The notes: generated by a model from the sequence alone, not told the origin. 64,000 bases of DNA from Clostridium tunisiense TJ (GCF_000300195.1 NZ_AMQH01000015.1:124001-188000), one strand, 5' to 3'; shown: positions 16,698 through 26,371, counted from the first letter of the stretch. Numbers and translations: made by a program.

Positions 16698-17345
16698 TTG
16701 ATTAAAAGCATTATTTGGGATTTTGATGGTACATTATTTGATACATATCCTGCAATGGTTCAAGCTTTTAAAAAAGGGTTAAAGGATAGCGGAGTAGAAG
16801 CAGAGGAAGATGAAATACTTAAATATATGAAGATTTCTGTAACGGAAGCTATTAATCACTTTAAAGAAAAATATAAGCTGAATGATGATTTTATCCAGAG
16901 GTATGTCTATTATGAGCATAATCTTCAGCCACGTGACATTATGCTATTCCCTTATGCTAAAGAAATATGTGATGAATTTCAAAAAAATGGTGGAAGAAAT
17001 TTTTTATTAACTCATAGAGGAGACTCAACCTTTAACTATCTAAAATATCATGGAATGAGTGAATATTTTGAGGAAGTGGTTACGAGAAAAAATTGTTTTA
17101 AAAGAAAGCCAGATCCAGAAGGATTTACGTATCTCATGGATAAGTATAGTTTAAACTGTGAAGAGGTATTAGTGGTTGGAGATAGGGAATGTGATATATT
17201 AGGTGGGAAAAACTCTAAAGCTAAAACCTGTTTGTTTAATACTAATAATATAGACTTTTATTTTGATGCAGATTTTAAAATTAGCTCTTTACTTGATTTA
17301 GCTAATATCCTTGGACTAGATAACTTATTAAAAGAGAAAGAATGA
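16698..17345 (+). CDS. HAD-superfamily phosphatase (phosphoglycolate phosphatase-like)
   Basis: A HAD-IA hydrolase of 215 residues. Motif I is 'IIWDFDGTLFDTYPAM' with the nucleophile and acid Asp pair, motif II is the Thr in 'FLLTHRGDS', motif III is the Lys in 'CFKRKPDPEGF', and motif IV is 'VLVVGDRECDILGG'. The helical cap follows motif I. The substrate is unknown. The chosen start is TTG 16698 behind AGGGGGA; an in-frame ATG at 16674 would add eight residues but has a poorer spacing. It is 14 nt before a GNAT gene. Confidence 0.88.
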   Translation: MIKSIIWDFDGTLFDTYPAMVQAFKKGLKDSGVEAEEDEILKYMKISVTEAINHFKEKYKLNDDFIQRYVYYEHNLQPRDIMLFPYAKEICDEFQKNGGRNFLLTHRGDSTFNYLKYHGMSEYFEEVVTRKNCFKRKPDPEGFTYLMDKYSLNCEEVLVVGDRECDILGGKNSKAKTCLFNTNNIDFYFDADFKISSLLDLANILGLDNLLKEKE

Positions 17346-17359
17346 GTAGGTGAAAATAA

Positions 17360-17947
17360 ATGATTTTAGACTACATAGAAACAAATAGATTAATAATAAG
17401 GGAAGTTAATGAAGGAGACTTTAAATCAATTCACACCTATGCTTCAAAGCCAGAAGTAACAAAATATTTACCTTTTGGCCCAAATAATGAAATAGACACT
17501 AAATTTTTTATAGAAAAGGCTATGAATTACAAGGATCAAAACCCAAGGTGCGATTATGAATTTGCTGTAGTATTAAAGGAAAATAATACACTAATAGGTG
17601 GCTGCGGAATTCATATTGCAAGTATTAACAACAAGGAAGGGTTTATTGGCTATTGTTTTGATAATGAATTTTGGGGTAAGGGTTATGGCAGTGAAGCTGC
17701 TAATGCGGTAATTAATTTTGGATTTAATAAGTTAAACCTACATAGAATTTATGGTACATGCCATCCAGATAATATAGGATCAAGTAAAGTCATGGAGAAA
17801 GCAGGAATGATTAAAGAAGGTCGCTTAAGAGAGCATAAGTTACAAAAAGGAAAGTGGAGAGATTCCTTCTTGTATTCCATTCTTGATTATGAATATAAGG
17901 CTAAAACTATAGACTACTGTTTGATAACTAAATTGGAAGAAGAATAA
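17360..17947 (+). CDS. GNAT N-acetyltransferase, RimJ/RimL type
   Basis: A 195-residue acetyltransferase. It begins with 'ETNRLIIREVNEGDF', has the acetyl-CoA site 'NEFWGKGYGSEAANAVINFG' (the R/QxxGxG/A motif appears as KGYGSE), and ends with 'GTCHPDNIGSSKVMEKAGM', the classic RimJ/RimL pattern. The acceptor could be a ribosomal protein N-terminus or a small amine. It is likely cotranscribed with the HAD gene. Confidence 0.9.
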   Translation: MILDYIETNRLIIREVNEGDFKSIHTYASKPEVTKYLPFGPNNEIDTKFFIEKAMNYKDQNPRCDYEFAVVLKENNTLIGGCGIHIASINNKEGFIGYCFDNEFWGKGYGSEAANAVINFGFNKLNLHRIYGTCHPDNIGSSKVMEKAGMIKEGRLREHKLQKGKWRDSFLYSILDYEYKAKTIDYCLITKLEEE

Positions 17948-18149
17948 GGTTAGTATTTATAAGTAATATATCATTAGCATAAGGATTAAGCTGTTGTAAT
18001 TGGAAAAGAACATTATAAATGAGCATAACAATAAAGCATCACTAAAGTTTTCTTAATTTATTTTATAGTTCATACATTCTTAGGTTAAATCTCAGTAAGA
18101 TATTATGAGTTAAAAATGTACACGTTTTTAGTTTGAAGGGGGCGTTAAA

Positions 18150-18590
18150 ATGGAAAATGTTCGTGTTTATGAAATACCTGGTTGTAAAATGGTATCATCA
18201 CAATGTGGTATGTTTGGGGATGGTAAACTTGAAAAATTTAATGAATGGTTTAGTTCTCTGCCAAGAACAATGTTTCCAAAAGATTTTATGTTTTATGACC
18301 ATAAGCAGGAGGGATTTATATGGTATTACATATACAATGAGGGGATGAATGTACCTCAGGATTTTAGTATCATTGATTTTCCAGGTGGTTTATACGCTGT
18401 TGCTACTGATATAGATGGACAGGATAGTTCGGAGACAATTAGCAACATTAAAAACTTTATTAAAGAAAAAGGGTGCTTTGAGGAAGATGCTTCTCGTGCA
18501 TACCTAGGGAATATTCCAACTCCACCCTCTGCTTGCAAGGCCATGGGATACGAGCAAATGGATTACTATGTACCAATAAAAATTAAGTAA
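18150..18590 (+). CDS. GyrI-like/AraC effector-binding domain protein
   Basis: A 146-residue stand-alone effector-binding domain. 'VRVYEIPGCKMVSSQCGMFG', 'GFIWYYIYNEGMNVPQDFSI', 'FPGGLYAVATDIDGQDS' and 'MDYYVPIK' follow the order of the GyrI/BmrR C-terminal domain. It would bind small ligands rather than DNA. It has an AAGGGGGCG site. A strong terminator lies 130 nt downstream. Confidence 0.75.
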   Translation: MENVRVYEIPGCKMVSSQCGMFGDGKLEKFNEWFSSLPRTMFPKDFMFYDHKQEGFIWYYIYNEGMNVPQDFSIIDFPGGLYAVATDIDGQDSSETISNIKNFIKEKGCFEEDASRAYLGNIPTPPSACKAMGYEQMDYYVPIKIK

Positions 18591-18720
18591 CAGGAACCAA
18601 AATAGTATAATTATTATTTTGTCTTATACAGTGAAAAATAGTGAAAGAGGACAATTATACTAATTTAACTGTTAATACACTAACCAGTTCTAACCTTTTA
18701 AAATGAAATTAAAACTTATA

Positions 18721-18760
18721 AAAAAAGCTATTACTGCAATGAGCAGTAGTAGCTTTTTTG
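18721..18760 (+). terminator. Rho-independent terminator
   Basis: AAAAAGCTATTACTGC pairs with GCAGTAGTAGCTTTTT (one G-U), giving a 16-bp stem with a T-run in the right arm. Confidence 0.85.
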
Positions 18761-18896
18761 TGTAAAGAATAATTCAGAAACATTCTATATATAACCTAGG
18801 AAAGCACAAGTATATTATAATAATATTGAGGAAATTTTTGTCATAGAGACCTATAACTGCATTGCAAAATAATTAGGCCGGAATGGAGAGGATAAA

Positions 18897-20663
18897 ATGA
18901 AAAAGAAAAAATTCTTCGGCTCATTTTTAATTAAGTACCTAGAAGGGCAAGGAAAAACGCTACTATTACTTGGTGTATTTTTTATTAGTAATATTGTGCT
19001 TCAAATTCTATCACCCCAAGTATTAAGCAACTTTATTGATTCGGCTGAAGGGGGAAAGAGCATTAAATATGTGATCTTTCTGGTTTTTGTTTACATGGTG
19101 ACAATTCTTATAAATATGGTAGGGGATGTATGTGAGTCATATTTTGCTAAGAGCTTTGGTTTAAAGATTACCAATCTATTGAAGAAAGATGTGTTACATC
19201 ACTTTCTAAAAATTGATATGAAGCACCATGAAAATTGGACTAGCGGTGAAATGATAAGCAGGCTAGATGAGGATGCTGAGGGCCTTTCTTCATATTTTTA
19301 TATGTTAATTTTTAAGTTGGTGGGGAGTACCTTACTCATGACTGGAGTTCTCATAGTCTTAGCTATGAAAAATCAAATCATTGCATTGTCTATGGTGGTT
19401 TTTAGTGTTGTTTCAATTTGGATTTTTAAGACTATACAGGAATATGGTATGAGTTTATATGTGAAACGTTCTGCAGCAATATCAAAGTTCAATGGAATTA
19501 TGAAGGAGAAAATAGATAATGCTGTTGAAATAAGGACAAACGGTGCTGATAGGTATTCTATTCATAAATTAAACGAAGCAATGAAGAGTCGTTTTAAGGA
19601 AAGCTTGCCAGCAGGGATGATGTATTCAAGGCTTTGGAGTGCATCAACCATTTTAGAGGCTGTGGTTACAATATTATCACTGGGCATTGCAGTGGTACTT
19701 TGGGATAAGGGCTTTATAACAGTGGGAACTGTATATCTTATTTATACTTATACGGAACTAGTATTTTATAGACTTCAGGATTTTAAAAGATATCTCACAA
19801 GTTTACAAACTTCAAAGGCAGGACTAATAAGAGTAAAAGAGCTTTTAGATATGGAAACTTCCATTGAAGAAGGCACCTTGGAAATAAGGACAAGGGACAT
19901 TACAGTTACAGTAAATAACTTAACCTTTGGATATTATGAGAATAATTCTATACTTAATAATATATGCTTTGAATTGAAGTCTGGAGAACGTCTAGGAATT
20001 ATGGGTGGCACAGGCTCCGGCAAAACCACCTTAGCTAAGATAGTTGCTAGACTATATGAGTTTAAACATGGAGAAATACTATTAAACGGAATTAGTGTGA
20101 AAAAGTTAAAAGGAGAAAGTCTTCGTGGTGCAATTGCCTATTGTACTCAGGAAGTTCAGTTTTTGCATGGAACATTAAGAAATAACATTACCCTATATAA
20201 TGAAAGGTTTTCAGATAAGGACATACTGCATGCCATAAAACAAATGGGATTAATCCAGTGGTTTGAAAAGTTTCCTAAAGGTCTTGACACTTACTTGGAT
20301 ATGGGAGAAAACAATGTATCCGCAGGGGAAGCTCAACTAATTTCTATAATTCGTCTATTTCTTATGAATCCTGCCATTGTTATTTTAGATGAGATTTCTT
20401 CAAGGTTAGATTATGTAACAGAGCAGAGAATATTATCTGCCCTTGATGTGCTTACCCAAAACAGAACAGTAATTACCATTGCCCATAAGGTAACTGCACT
20501 TAGATGGACAGATAGCATAATGATTTTAAAGGACGGAACAATAGTTGAATATGGAAGAAAAGAAAACTTAGAAAAAGATAAAACAAGCAGATTTTACAGC
20601 CTATGTAGAGCAATGGAATTGGAAAGTGAGGTGGCTGAAAATGAAAAAGAAGGGGTTTCCTAG
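18897..20663 (+). CDS. ABC exporter subunit with degenerate signature
   Basis: A 588-residue half-transporter: six membrane helices (about 15-310) and a C-terminal nucleotide-binding domain. Walker A is 'GIMGGTGSGKTTLAKI', the ABC signature is non-canonical ('NVSAGEAQLISI' instead of LSGGQ), and Walker B has the catalytic Glu ('IVILDEISSRLD'). With the partner encoded next it would form a heterodimer whose consensus ATP site uses this Walker A/B and the partner's signature. Substrate is unknown; family members export peptides, lipids or drugs. GGAGAGG precedes the ATG. Confidence 0.93.
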   Translation: MKKKKFFGSFLIKYLEGQGKTLLLLGVFFISNIVLQILSPQVLSNFIDSAEGGKSIKYVIFLVFVYMVTILINMVGDVCESYFAKSFGLKITNLLKKDVLHHFLKIDMKHHENWTSGEMISRLDEDAEGLSSYFYMLIFKLVGSTLLMTGVLIVLAMKNQIIALSMVVFSVVSIWIFKTIQEYGMSLYVKRSAAISKFNGIMKEKIDNAVEIRTNGADRYSIHKLNEAMKSRFKESLPAGMMYSRLWSASTILEAVVTILSLGIAVVLWDKGFITVGTVYLIYTYTELVFYRLQDFKRYLTSLQTSKAGLIRVKELLDMETSIEEGTLEIRTRDITVTVNNLTFGYYENNSILNNICFELKSGERLGIMGGTGSGKTTLAKIVARLYEFKHGEILLNGISVKKLKGESLRGAIAYCTQEVQFLHGTLRNNITLYNERFSDKDILHAIKQMGLIQWFEKFPKGLDTYLDMGENNVSAGEAQLISIIRLFLMNPAIVILDEISSRLDYVTEQRILSALDVLTQNRTVITIAHKVTALRWTDSIMILKDGTIVEYGRKENLEKDKTSRFYSLCRAMELESEVAENEKEGVS

Positions 20664-22410
20664 ACTCTTTATTAATTTATTATTATACAAACCATGGATG
20701 TACCTTATAAGTGTATTTCTAAATGTGATAATTTTTTCTTATGGTGCAGCCTTAGCTTATTTTATTCGTGAGATTCTAAATTTTGTAGATGGAGATATGG
20801 GAGGGCAAAGTGTACTTCCTAAAGTTACTATATTTTTTATAGGAATTCTTGTAGTTGCCTTAATAAGAATTGCTGCTATCACAGCTTGTGCTAGGTTAGA
20901 TAATGTTCAAGTTTTTCATTATGAAAATCTTTTAAGAAATAATATAATGAAGCGTATATATAAAAAGGACAACATGAAAAATATTGTAGGAAAATCAGAA
21001 AGAGTTTTTGAAATCCTTGATGATGATGTGCCTATATGTGCTTTCCCCTCTCAATTATTATCTGAGGTTTCGGGCTTTGTGGTGTATTCTATTATTGCCA
21101 TAGCATCACTTTTAATAATTAACTGGAGAGTGACTGTTTATATTTTCATTCCACTATCTCTGGTTATATTGATAATTAATATTGCTTCAAAAAAAATCAA
21201 AGAAAATCGTAAGGTCAATAGAGAAATTCACTCAAAGGTCAGTGAAATGGTAGGGGACACTACAAAGCTTGTTCAAACCATTAAAGTTTCAGGGGGAGGA
21301 ACCAGTGTTTTAAGGCATTATGAAAAGCTAAACAATCTGAGGCTTAATGCCATATTAAAGGATATTCTCTTTGACTCAAGTCTACAGGCTATCCTTGGTG
21401 GCACAGTATATATAGGTACTGCTGTTATGATGTTGGTTGTGGCAAGGACCATGATGGAGGGAAGGTTTCCAATAGGAGACTTTAGTATGTTTGTTATCTA
21501 TCTTGAAACTCTTGCTAGCTGCGTTGATAGGATTGTGGAACTAGTGGCACTAATTAAGCAGGCAGAGGTATCTTATGATAGGATTATACAAGTTGTAGGA
21601 GAGAATAACGAAAGTAACCTTACTTCATACTGTGAATTAAGTGCTTTTAAACCTTTAGAAAAGTTTCAATCTGACATAGCAAAGGTGACACCTTTAAAGG
21701 AGCTTAAAGTAATAAACCTCACCTATGGACATGATGATAAAAGTGGTATAGAAGATGTAAGTTTTACCCTAAGGCCTGGAGAAGTCCTTGCAATAGCTGG
21801 GGCAGTGGGTTCAGGAAAGTCTACCTTATTAAACCTTCTTACTGGTGTAGTGCCAAAGGATTCAGGTGAAATTTTGTGGAATGGAGTTGAAATGAAAAAT
21901 GAAAAAGAGTTTTTACAGCCACCTAATGTGGCCTACACTCCACAGCTTGCAAAAATCTTCAGTGAAACCATAGGTGAAAATTTACTTTTAGGTAAAGAAG
22001 CCAGCGATAATCAGATAAGAGAAGCACTTTACTATGCTGTATTTGAAGAGGAGGTTTCCCAAATGGATCAGGGGCTTCTTACTGAGGCAGGTAGTTATGG
22101 CAGCAGGCTTTCAGGAGGTCAAAGACAAAGACTTGCCTTGGCAAGAATGTTTATTCACCATGCACAGATTTACGTCATGGATGATAGCTCCAGTGCTCTT
22201 GATGGTGAAACTGAAAGGGAGTTTTGGAACCGTTTTGAAGAAAATATTAATAATAAGAACTTTGGCTGTATAATTGCATCTAATAAAAAGCAGATTCTAC
22301 AAAGGGCAGACAAGGTTATTTTCATGAAGAATGGACATGTAGAAGGCTATGGAAAAGCCGAAGAACTGTTAGAAAGCTGCAAGGAATTTGCTGGCATTTA
22401 TGGCGCTTAG
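20641..22410 (+). CDS. ABC exporter partner subunit with Asp in place of catalytic Glu
   Basis: A 589-residue half-transporter with six membrane helices and a nucleotide-binding domain. Walker A is 'AIAGAVGSGKSTLLNLL', the signature 'RLSGGQRQRLALARM' is perfect, but Walker B reads 'IYVMDDSSSALD', with Asp replacing the catalytic Glu. Together with the degenerate signature of its partner this makes one dead and one live ATP site, as in TM287/288 and BmrCD. The ATG at 20641 overlaps the upstream gene by 23 nt and has GAGGTGG 6 nt before it, pointing to translational coupling. Confidence 0.93.
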   Translation: MKKKGFPRLFINLLLYKPWMYLISVFLNVIIFSYGAALAYFIREILNFVDGDMGGQSVLPKVTIFFIGILVVALIRIAAITACARLDNVQVFHYENLLRNNIMKRIYKKDNMKNIVGKSERVFEILDDDVPICAFPSQLLSEVSGFVVYSIIAIASLLIINWRVTVYIFIPLSLVILIINIASKKIKENRKVNREIHSKVSEMVGDTTKLVQTIKVSGGGTSVLRHYEKLNNLRLNAILKDILFDSSLQAILGGTVYIGTAVMMLVVARTMMEGRFPIGDFSMFVIYLETLASCVDRIVELVALIKQAEVSYDRIIQVVGENNESNLTSYCELSAFKPLEKFQSDIAKVTPLKELKVINLTYGHDDKSGIEDVSFTLRPGEVLAIAGAVGSGKSTLLNLLTGVVPKDSGEILWNGVEMKNEKEFLQPPNVAYTPQLAKIFSETIGENLLLGKEASDNQIREALYYAVFEEEVSQMDQGLLTEAGSYGSRLSGGQRQRLALARMFIHHAQIYVMDDSSSALDGETEREFWNRFEENINNKNFGCIIASNKKQILQRADKVIFMKNGHVEGYGKAEELLESCKEFAGIYGA

Positions 22411-22417
22411 TAGATAA

Positions 22418-22921
22418 TTAATCCGCAAGTACTTTATGAAAAATTAGATCATCAACGTAGGCACCAGTAACCAGATCCCTATGATGTCTTAAAACAGTTC
22501 CACTATGGACAAAACCTAGTTTTTTTACCGCGTTTAGAGAAGCATGATTATTGCTGTAAACATAGATTCTCGCAATGTTTACTCCTTCTTTTTTCATTTG
22601 CTCTAAAGCAAAATTAGTTAGTTCTGCAGCAAGACCAGAACCACGTGCATGAGGAGCAGTGGCTGCAGTTAAAAAGGCTGCATGAGATTTTTCATTTGAC
22701 ATATCACGTCTGCCTCTAACAACAGATAAAATACTGCTGGGATCTTTCTTAGTTACAGCAACATAGGTTAGTTGTGCTGGGTTATCTATGAAATTCATTA
22801 CCTCATCTTTACTTTTAAGCTCAGTAAAGGAGATGTCAGCGCCTTCTTTCTTTAACAATTCAATTAAGGACCATACGTTATTAGTATCTTCAGAATTTAT
22901 TTTGCGAAAATAATATTTCAA
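22418..22921 (-). CDS. GNAT N-acetyltransferase
   Basis: A 167-residue acetyltransferase. 'YYFRKINSEDTNNVWSLIE' opens the fold, 'TAATAPHARGSGLAAELTNF' carries the acetyl-CoA-binding R-G-x-G-L/A motif, and 'IARIYVYSNNHASLNAVKKL' with 'GFVHSGTV' completes it. The acceptor is unknown. It converges on the ABC exporter genes with a gap of only 7 nt, and GGAGGTGC precedes its start. Confidence 0.9.
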   Translation of the reverse strand: MKYYFRKINSEDTNNVWSLIELLKKEGADISFTELKSKDEVMNFIDNPAQLTYVAVTKKDPSSILSVVRGRRDMSNEKSHAAFLTAATAPHARGSGLAAELTNFALEQMKKEGVNIARIYVYSNNHASLNAVKKLGFVHSGTVLRHHRDLVTGAYVDDLIFHKVLAD

Positions 22922-23264
22922 AATAGCACCTCCATAATATGTACTTTGATTAATAAAATTAATAGTGAATTATATAAACCTATAATTATGGGTTTTAATT
23001 TTAGTTAACATATAATTCCATTATAGCATAAAAAGAAAAACCGTCATAGAACAGTATATTACTCTCAGGAAAATCAATGCAATAATATGGAAAATATGCT
23101 AAACTTTTAGTATGACATTATAGATTATTATGGGTAAAAGTTACCTATTTATAGGTAAGCAATCATGTTGAATTTGTAAACATGCGTAGTATAATATTTT
23201 GCGTTTATTAATACTAGGACAACAGTGCTCAGTATATAAATGTAATTAGTTAGGAAGTGAGAAT
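22922..23264. other. Divergent promoter region
   Basis: No gene is seen. It lies between the GNAT gene (-) and a ParB-like gene (+). A hairpin TTACCTA-TTTA-TAGGTAA occurs near 23141-23158. TATAAT-like boxes are present on both strands but were not assigned firmly. Confidence 0.5.
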
Positions 23265-23882
23265 ATGGAGCATAAAATACAAAGAATTAACAACTATGAC
23301 GATGAGAGATTTGATAAAGAAATACTAAGGCAGCATGGTGCCTTTGTAGTTGATGGTAAGTATAACTGCAGCTTTAAAATAGTAAATGACGATTCAGCAA
23401 TTGTTTTCTTCGGCAAGGAAATTGATGTGCTTCAATTGATAGATGAGTTTAGATTTTATTCTGAGCACATTGTTAATTTCTATAATAAGAATATGGAGCT
23501 AATAAAAGTCTTTTCGCCTATTAAAGTATTTAGCATATTAATTAGGGACATTCAGCCTTCACAGTTTTTTGTAGATATGGACAAGGTTAAAGCTATCCAG
23601 TCTTTCATAAATAATGAAGAAGATATAATAATTCCTCTAGCAAAGCTAAAGGACTCTTTCATATCTTTAGATGGACATACAAGGCTTTATTATGCAGTAA
23701 GTAGGGGATACACTAAAGTTAAAGGGTATTTAACTGAACCAGGAGACTACTTAGAAGGCTTTGTAGAAGAGGCGAGGAAAAGAAAAGTTTACTCACCTTA
23801 TAACCTAGAATTAATATCCCATGAAGACTATAAAATTAAATGGGATAAGTTTTGTGATGATTTTTTTAAAGCAAGGGAGTAG
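23265..23882 (+). CDS. ParB/sulfiredoxin-fold-like protein
   Basis: A 205-residue protein whose central part resembles the ParB/sulfiredoxin N-terminal fold: 'IRDIQPSQFFVDMDKVKAI' then 'LKDSFISLDGHTRLYYAVSR', where the D-G-H-T-R motif matches the D/N-G-x-H-R signature of the fold. The N-terminal 60 residues are not recognised. Function is unknown; small stand-alone ParB-like proteins can be nucleotide-binding or phosphotransfer enzymes. It precedes a Nudix gene by 9 nt. Confidence 0.6.
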   Translation: MEHKIQRINNYDDERFDKEILRQHGAFVVDGKYNCSFKIVNDDSAIVFFGKEIDVLQLIDEFRFYSEHIVNFYNKNMELIKVFSPIKVFSILIRDIQPSQFFVDMDKVKAIQSFINNEEDIIIPLAKLKDSFISLDGHTRLYYAVSRGYTKVKGYLTEPGDYLEGFVEEARKRKVYSPYNLELISHEDYKIKWDKFCDDFFKARE

Positions 23883-23891
23883 GAGAAAAAT

Positions 23892-24326
23892 ATGATAGAG
23901 GTAAAGCTATTGGAATTGCAAGAAATGGAAGATGATAATTTCCTATGCGCAGTTATAGCAGCTCGTTATAAAGATGAATGGATATTTGTTAGAGAAAAAG
24001 GAAAAGAAACTTGGGAATTACCCGGCGGAACTCATGAAGCTGGTGAAGCTATAAGTGAAACAGCATCAAGAGAGTTGTTTGAAGAAACAGGAGCTATAAA
24101 GTTTAGCATAACACCAGTATGTATATCCTTTGCAAAGGTAGGACAACGCCAATCCTATGCAAAGTTATTTTATGCAGAGGTACTTGAGCTTAGCACTTTG
24201 CCAAATTTAGAAATTGAAGAAATAAAGCTCTTTCATTGTCTACCTGAAAATCTTACATATCCAGAAATTCATAGTGTGCTTTTTAAAAGGGCAGTTGAGT
24301 TTTCTCAAGAGGTAAGGGATATATAG
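23892..24326 (+). CDS. Nudix hydrolase
   Basis: A 144-residue pyrophosphohydrolase with an intact Nudix box, 'GTHEAGEAISETASRELFEE' followed by TGA (residues about 47-69). It acts on a nucleoside diphosphate-linked substrate that cannot be named from sequence. 'EKGKETWELPGG' precedes the box. It is probably cotranscribed with the ParB-like gene upstream (9-nt gap). Confidence 0.92.
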   Translation: MIEVKLLELQEMEDDNFLCAVIAARYKDEWIFVREKGKETWELPGGTHEAGEAISETASRELFEETGAIKFSITPVCISFAKVGQRQSYAKLFYAEVLELSTLPNLEIEEIKLFHCLPENLTYPEIHSVLFKRAVEFSQEVRDI

Positions 24327-24383
24327 ATTGTTCTTATAACCATAGTGTCAAGTTTATAAATAAAAAATTGGAGTTTATTTATT

Positions 24384-25301
24384 ATGTTCAGTATAAATAC
24401 AGAGAGATTAAAGATTTTTCCTTTAGATAAAGATAACCTTCAGCTTTCCATTAGGGATTTTTCTAAAATGGAAGGAGCACTAGATTTAACTATAAGTGAT
24501 AAAAAGTTAAGTAATAGAGAAAAGCAAGTTTACAAAATAAGATTAGAAGCTGTGGAAAGCAACCCAATTAACTATAGGTGGAACACAGCTTGGATCATAG
24601 CATTAAAAGATATTAATAGATTTATAGGGACAATCATGATAAAGAACTACCCTAATGAAAAGGGCGAAGTTACCATTGGGTACTCTATTGAGAAAGAGTA
24701 TAGGGGAAACGGCTTTATGACAGAAGCCTTAAGGGAGTTAATAAAATGGATATTTTTAAATCCTGAGGTTAAAGCTGTAGTTGCCGATACCTTGAAGGAC
24801 AACATGCCATCACAGAAAGTATTACAGAAAATTGGAATGATAAACTATTTCGAAGATGAGGAATGTTTATGGTGGAGGGTAACAATGAAAAGAAATAGAG
24901 CGTTTTCAGCAATTATTCATAATGGAAAAATAGCCATGGTGAAGCATGAAAGAAGTAATAGTAGCTTTTGGACTTTACCTGGTGGTGGAGTAGAAGAAGG
25001 AGAAAGACTTGAAGATGCTGCTATAAGAGAAGCAAAGGAAGAAATAAATCTTAAAATTACTATAATTAGATATTTGTTTAGTACTGAATACACTAAAGGA
25101 ACTGAGTATTGCTTTCTTGCTATTCCTACTGAGGGGTGTGAGTTAAAGCTAGGCTGTGACCCAGAGCTTGAAGATCATGAGCAGATTTTAAAAGAAGATG
25201 CATGGATAGATATTAATGATGTTCGTGGGGATAAGCAAGTGTCTAAGGTACTTGAGGCATTAACTGATGAAGAGATGAAAGAGTTTGGTATCATACTTTA
25301 G
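24384..25301 (+). CDS. GNAT-Nudix fusion protein
   Basis: A 305-residue two-domain protein. Residues 1-170 form a GNAT acetyltransferase ('INTERLKIFPLDKDN', 'YSIEKEYRGNGFMTEALREL', 'DNMPSQKVLQKIGM'). Residues 170-305 form a Nudix hydrolase with box 'GGGVEEGERLEDAAIREAKE' then EINL, where the usual Gly near the end is Asn. The junction is clean, without a frameshift. The fusion suggests linked acetylation and nucleotide clearance, but no pathway is known. There is no good ribosome binding site (TTGGAGT is 12 nt away). Confidence 0.85.
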   Translation: MFSINTERLKIFPLDKDNLQLSIRDFSKMEGALDLTISDKKLSNREKQVYKIRLEAVESNPINYRWNTAWIIALKDINRFIGTIMIKNYPNEKGEVTIGYSIEKEYRGNGFMTEALRELIKWIFLNPEVKAVVADTLKDNMPSQKVLQKIGMINYFEDEECLWWRVTMKRNRAFSAIIHNGKIAMVKHERSNSSFWTLPGGGVEEGERLEDAAIREAKEEINLKITIIRYLFSTEYTKGTEYCFLAIPTEGCELKLGCDPELEDHEQILKEDAWIDINDVRGDKQVSKVLEALTDEEMKEFGIIL

Positions 25302-25303
25302 AA

Positions 25304-25408
25304 ATAACAGGGGACATATTCTCCCAATATTTTGATTATGCAATTAAGAGACTAGAAAATGATGAATCAAAGATTATAAGAGAATGTATTAACAGTCTAA
25401 GGGACTAA
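25304..25408 (+). pseudogene. Short orphan frame, possible gene remnant
   Basis: A frame without a start codon reads 'GDIFSQYFDYAIKRLENDES' and ends 'IIRECINSLRD' at TAA 25408. It begins right after the Nudix fusion stop in another frame. It could be a decayed helical domain. The parent gene is not recognised. Confidence 0.25.
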
Positions 25409-25507
25409 AAATGAACTTTTACATATGAGAAGTAGAATATATTGAAGAAAGAGATATTATAATAAATAAGATTTAAATGTTTTTATATCAATAAAGGGGA
25501 TAGAGCA

Positions 25508-26371
25508 ATGAAGTTTGTAAATTTTAAAGTAAAGGATAAAGTTCGTTTAGGAATTAAATGTGAAAAAGGCATAATAGACGTAAAGCAAGCAGCCTATGAT
25601 TATTTTCTTGAAGTACCAACTACTATAGAACAAGTTATCATAAGTGGAGAAAAGGGTAAGTTACAGCTTAAAGAGCTGATGAAAAAAGATGTAGAGATTT
25701 TAAGTGAAGAAAATATTAGTTACGCACCTTGTATAACTAATCCAGAAAAAATTCTTTGTGTGGGACTAAATTATTTAAGTCACAGTAAGGAATGTAACTT
25801 GGAGATTCCAACCTCACCTGTAATCTTTAGTAAATTTAATAATTCCCTAGCAGCTCATAACCAGACCATTGCCCTACCAAAAGACGCAGAAAAGTTTGAT
25901 TATGAAGCAGAGCTAGTAATTGTTATTGGAAAAGAAGGAACTAATATTTCTAAAGCAGAAGCACCTTCTTATATTTTTGGATACACCATTGGAAATGACT
26001 TAAGTGCTAGGGATTTACAATTCCGAAGTGGTCAGTGGCTCTTAGGTAAAACCTGTGACGGTTTTGCTCCTATTGGTCCATACTTAGTTTCAGCAGATGA
26101 AATAAACTGCAATAACTTAGAAGTTAGCTGTAGAGTAAATGGCACTCTTCGCCAGCAGGGTAATACCAGTGATATGATTTTTGATTGCTCCACAATTGTA
26201 AGTTATATATCCAAGTACATGACTTTAAAGCCTGGGGATATTATTTTTACTGGAACTCCAAGTGGTGTAATTTTAGGATACAAAGAACAGGAACAGCAGT
26301 GGTTAAAAGCTGGAGATGAAATTGTTGTTACCATTGAAAATATAGGTAGTTTAAGGAATGTATTAAAGTAA
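25508..26371 (+). CDS. Fumarylacetoacetate hydrolase family protein
   Basis: A 287-residue FAH-superfamily enzyme, typically a metal-dependent acylpyruvase, oxaloacetate decarboxylase or 2-hydroxyhepta-dienedioate isomerase. The catalytic C-terminal domain has 'ILCVGLNYLSHSKEC', 'KFDYEAELVIVIGKEG' with the metal-binding Glu pair, 'GYTIGNDLSARDLQFR' with the third acid, and 'KPGDIIFTGTPSGV'. N-terminal 75 residues form the small lead domain. AAGGGGATAG precedes the ATG. It stands alone. Confidence 0.92.
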   Translation: MKFVNFKVKDKVRLGIKCEKGIIDVKQAAYDYFLEVPTTIEQVIISGEKGKLQLKELMKKDVEILSEENISYAPCITNPEKILCVGLNYLSHSKECNLEIPTSPVIFSKFNNSLAAHNQTIALPKDAEKFDYEAELVIVIGKEGTNISKAEAPSYIFGYTIGNDLSARDLQFRSGQWLLGKTCDGFAPIGPYLVSADEINCNNLEVSCRVNGTLRQQGNTSDMIFDCSTIVSYISKYMTLKPGDIIFTGTPSGVILGYKEQEQQWLKAGDEIVVTIENIGSLRNVLK

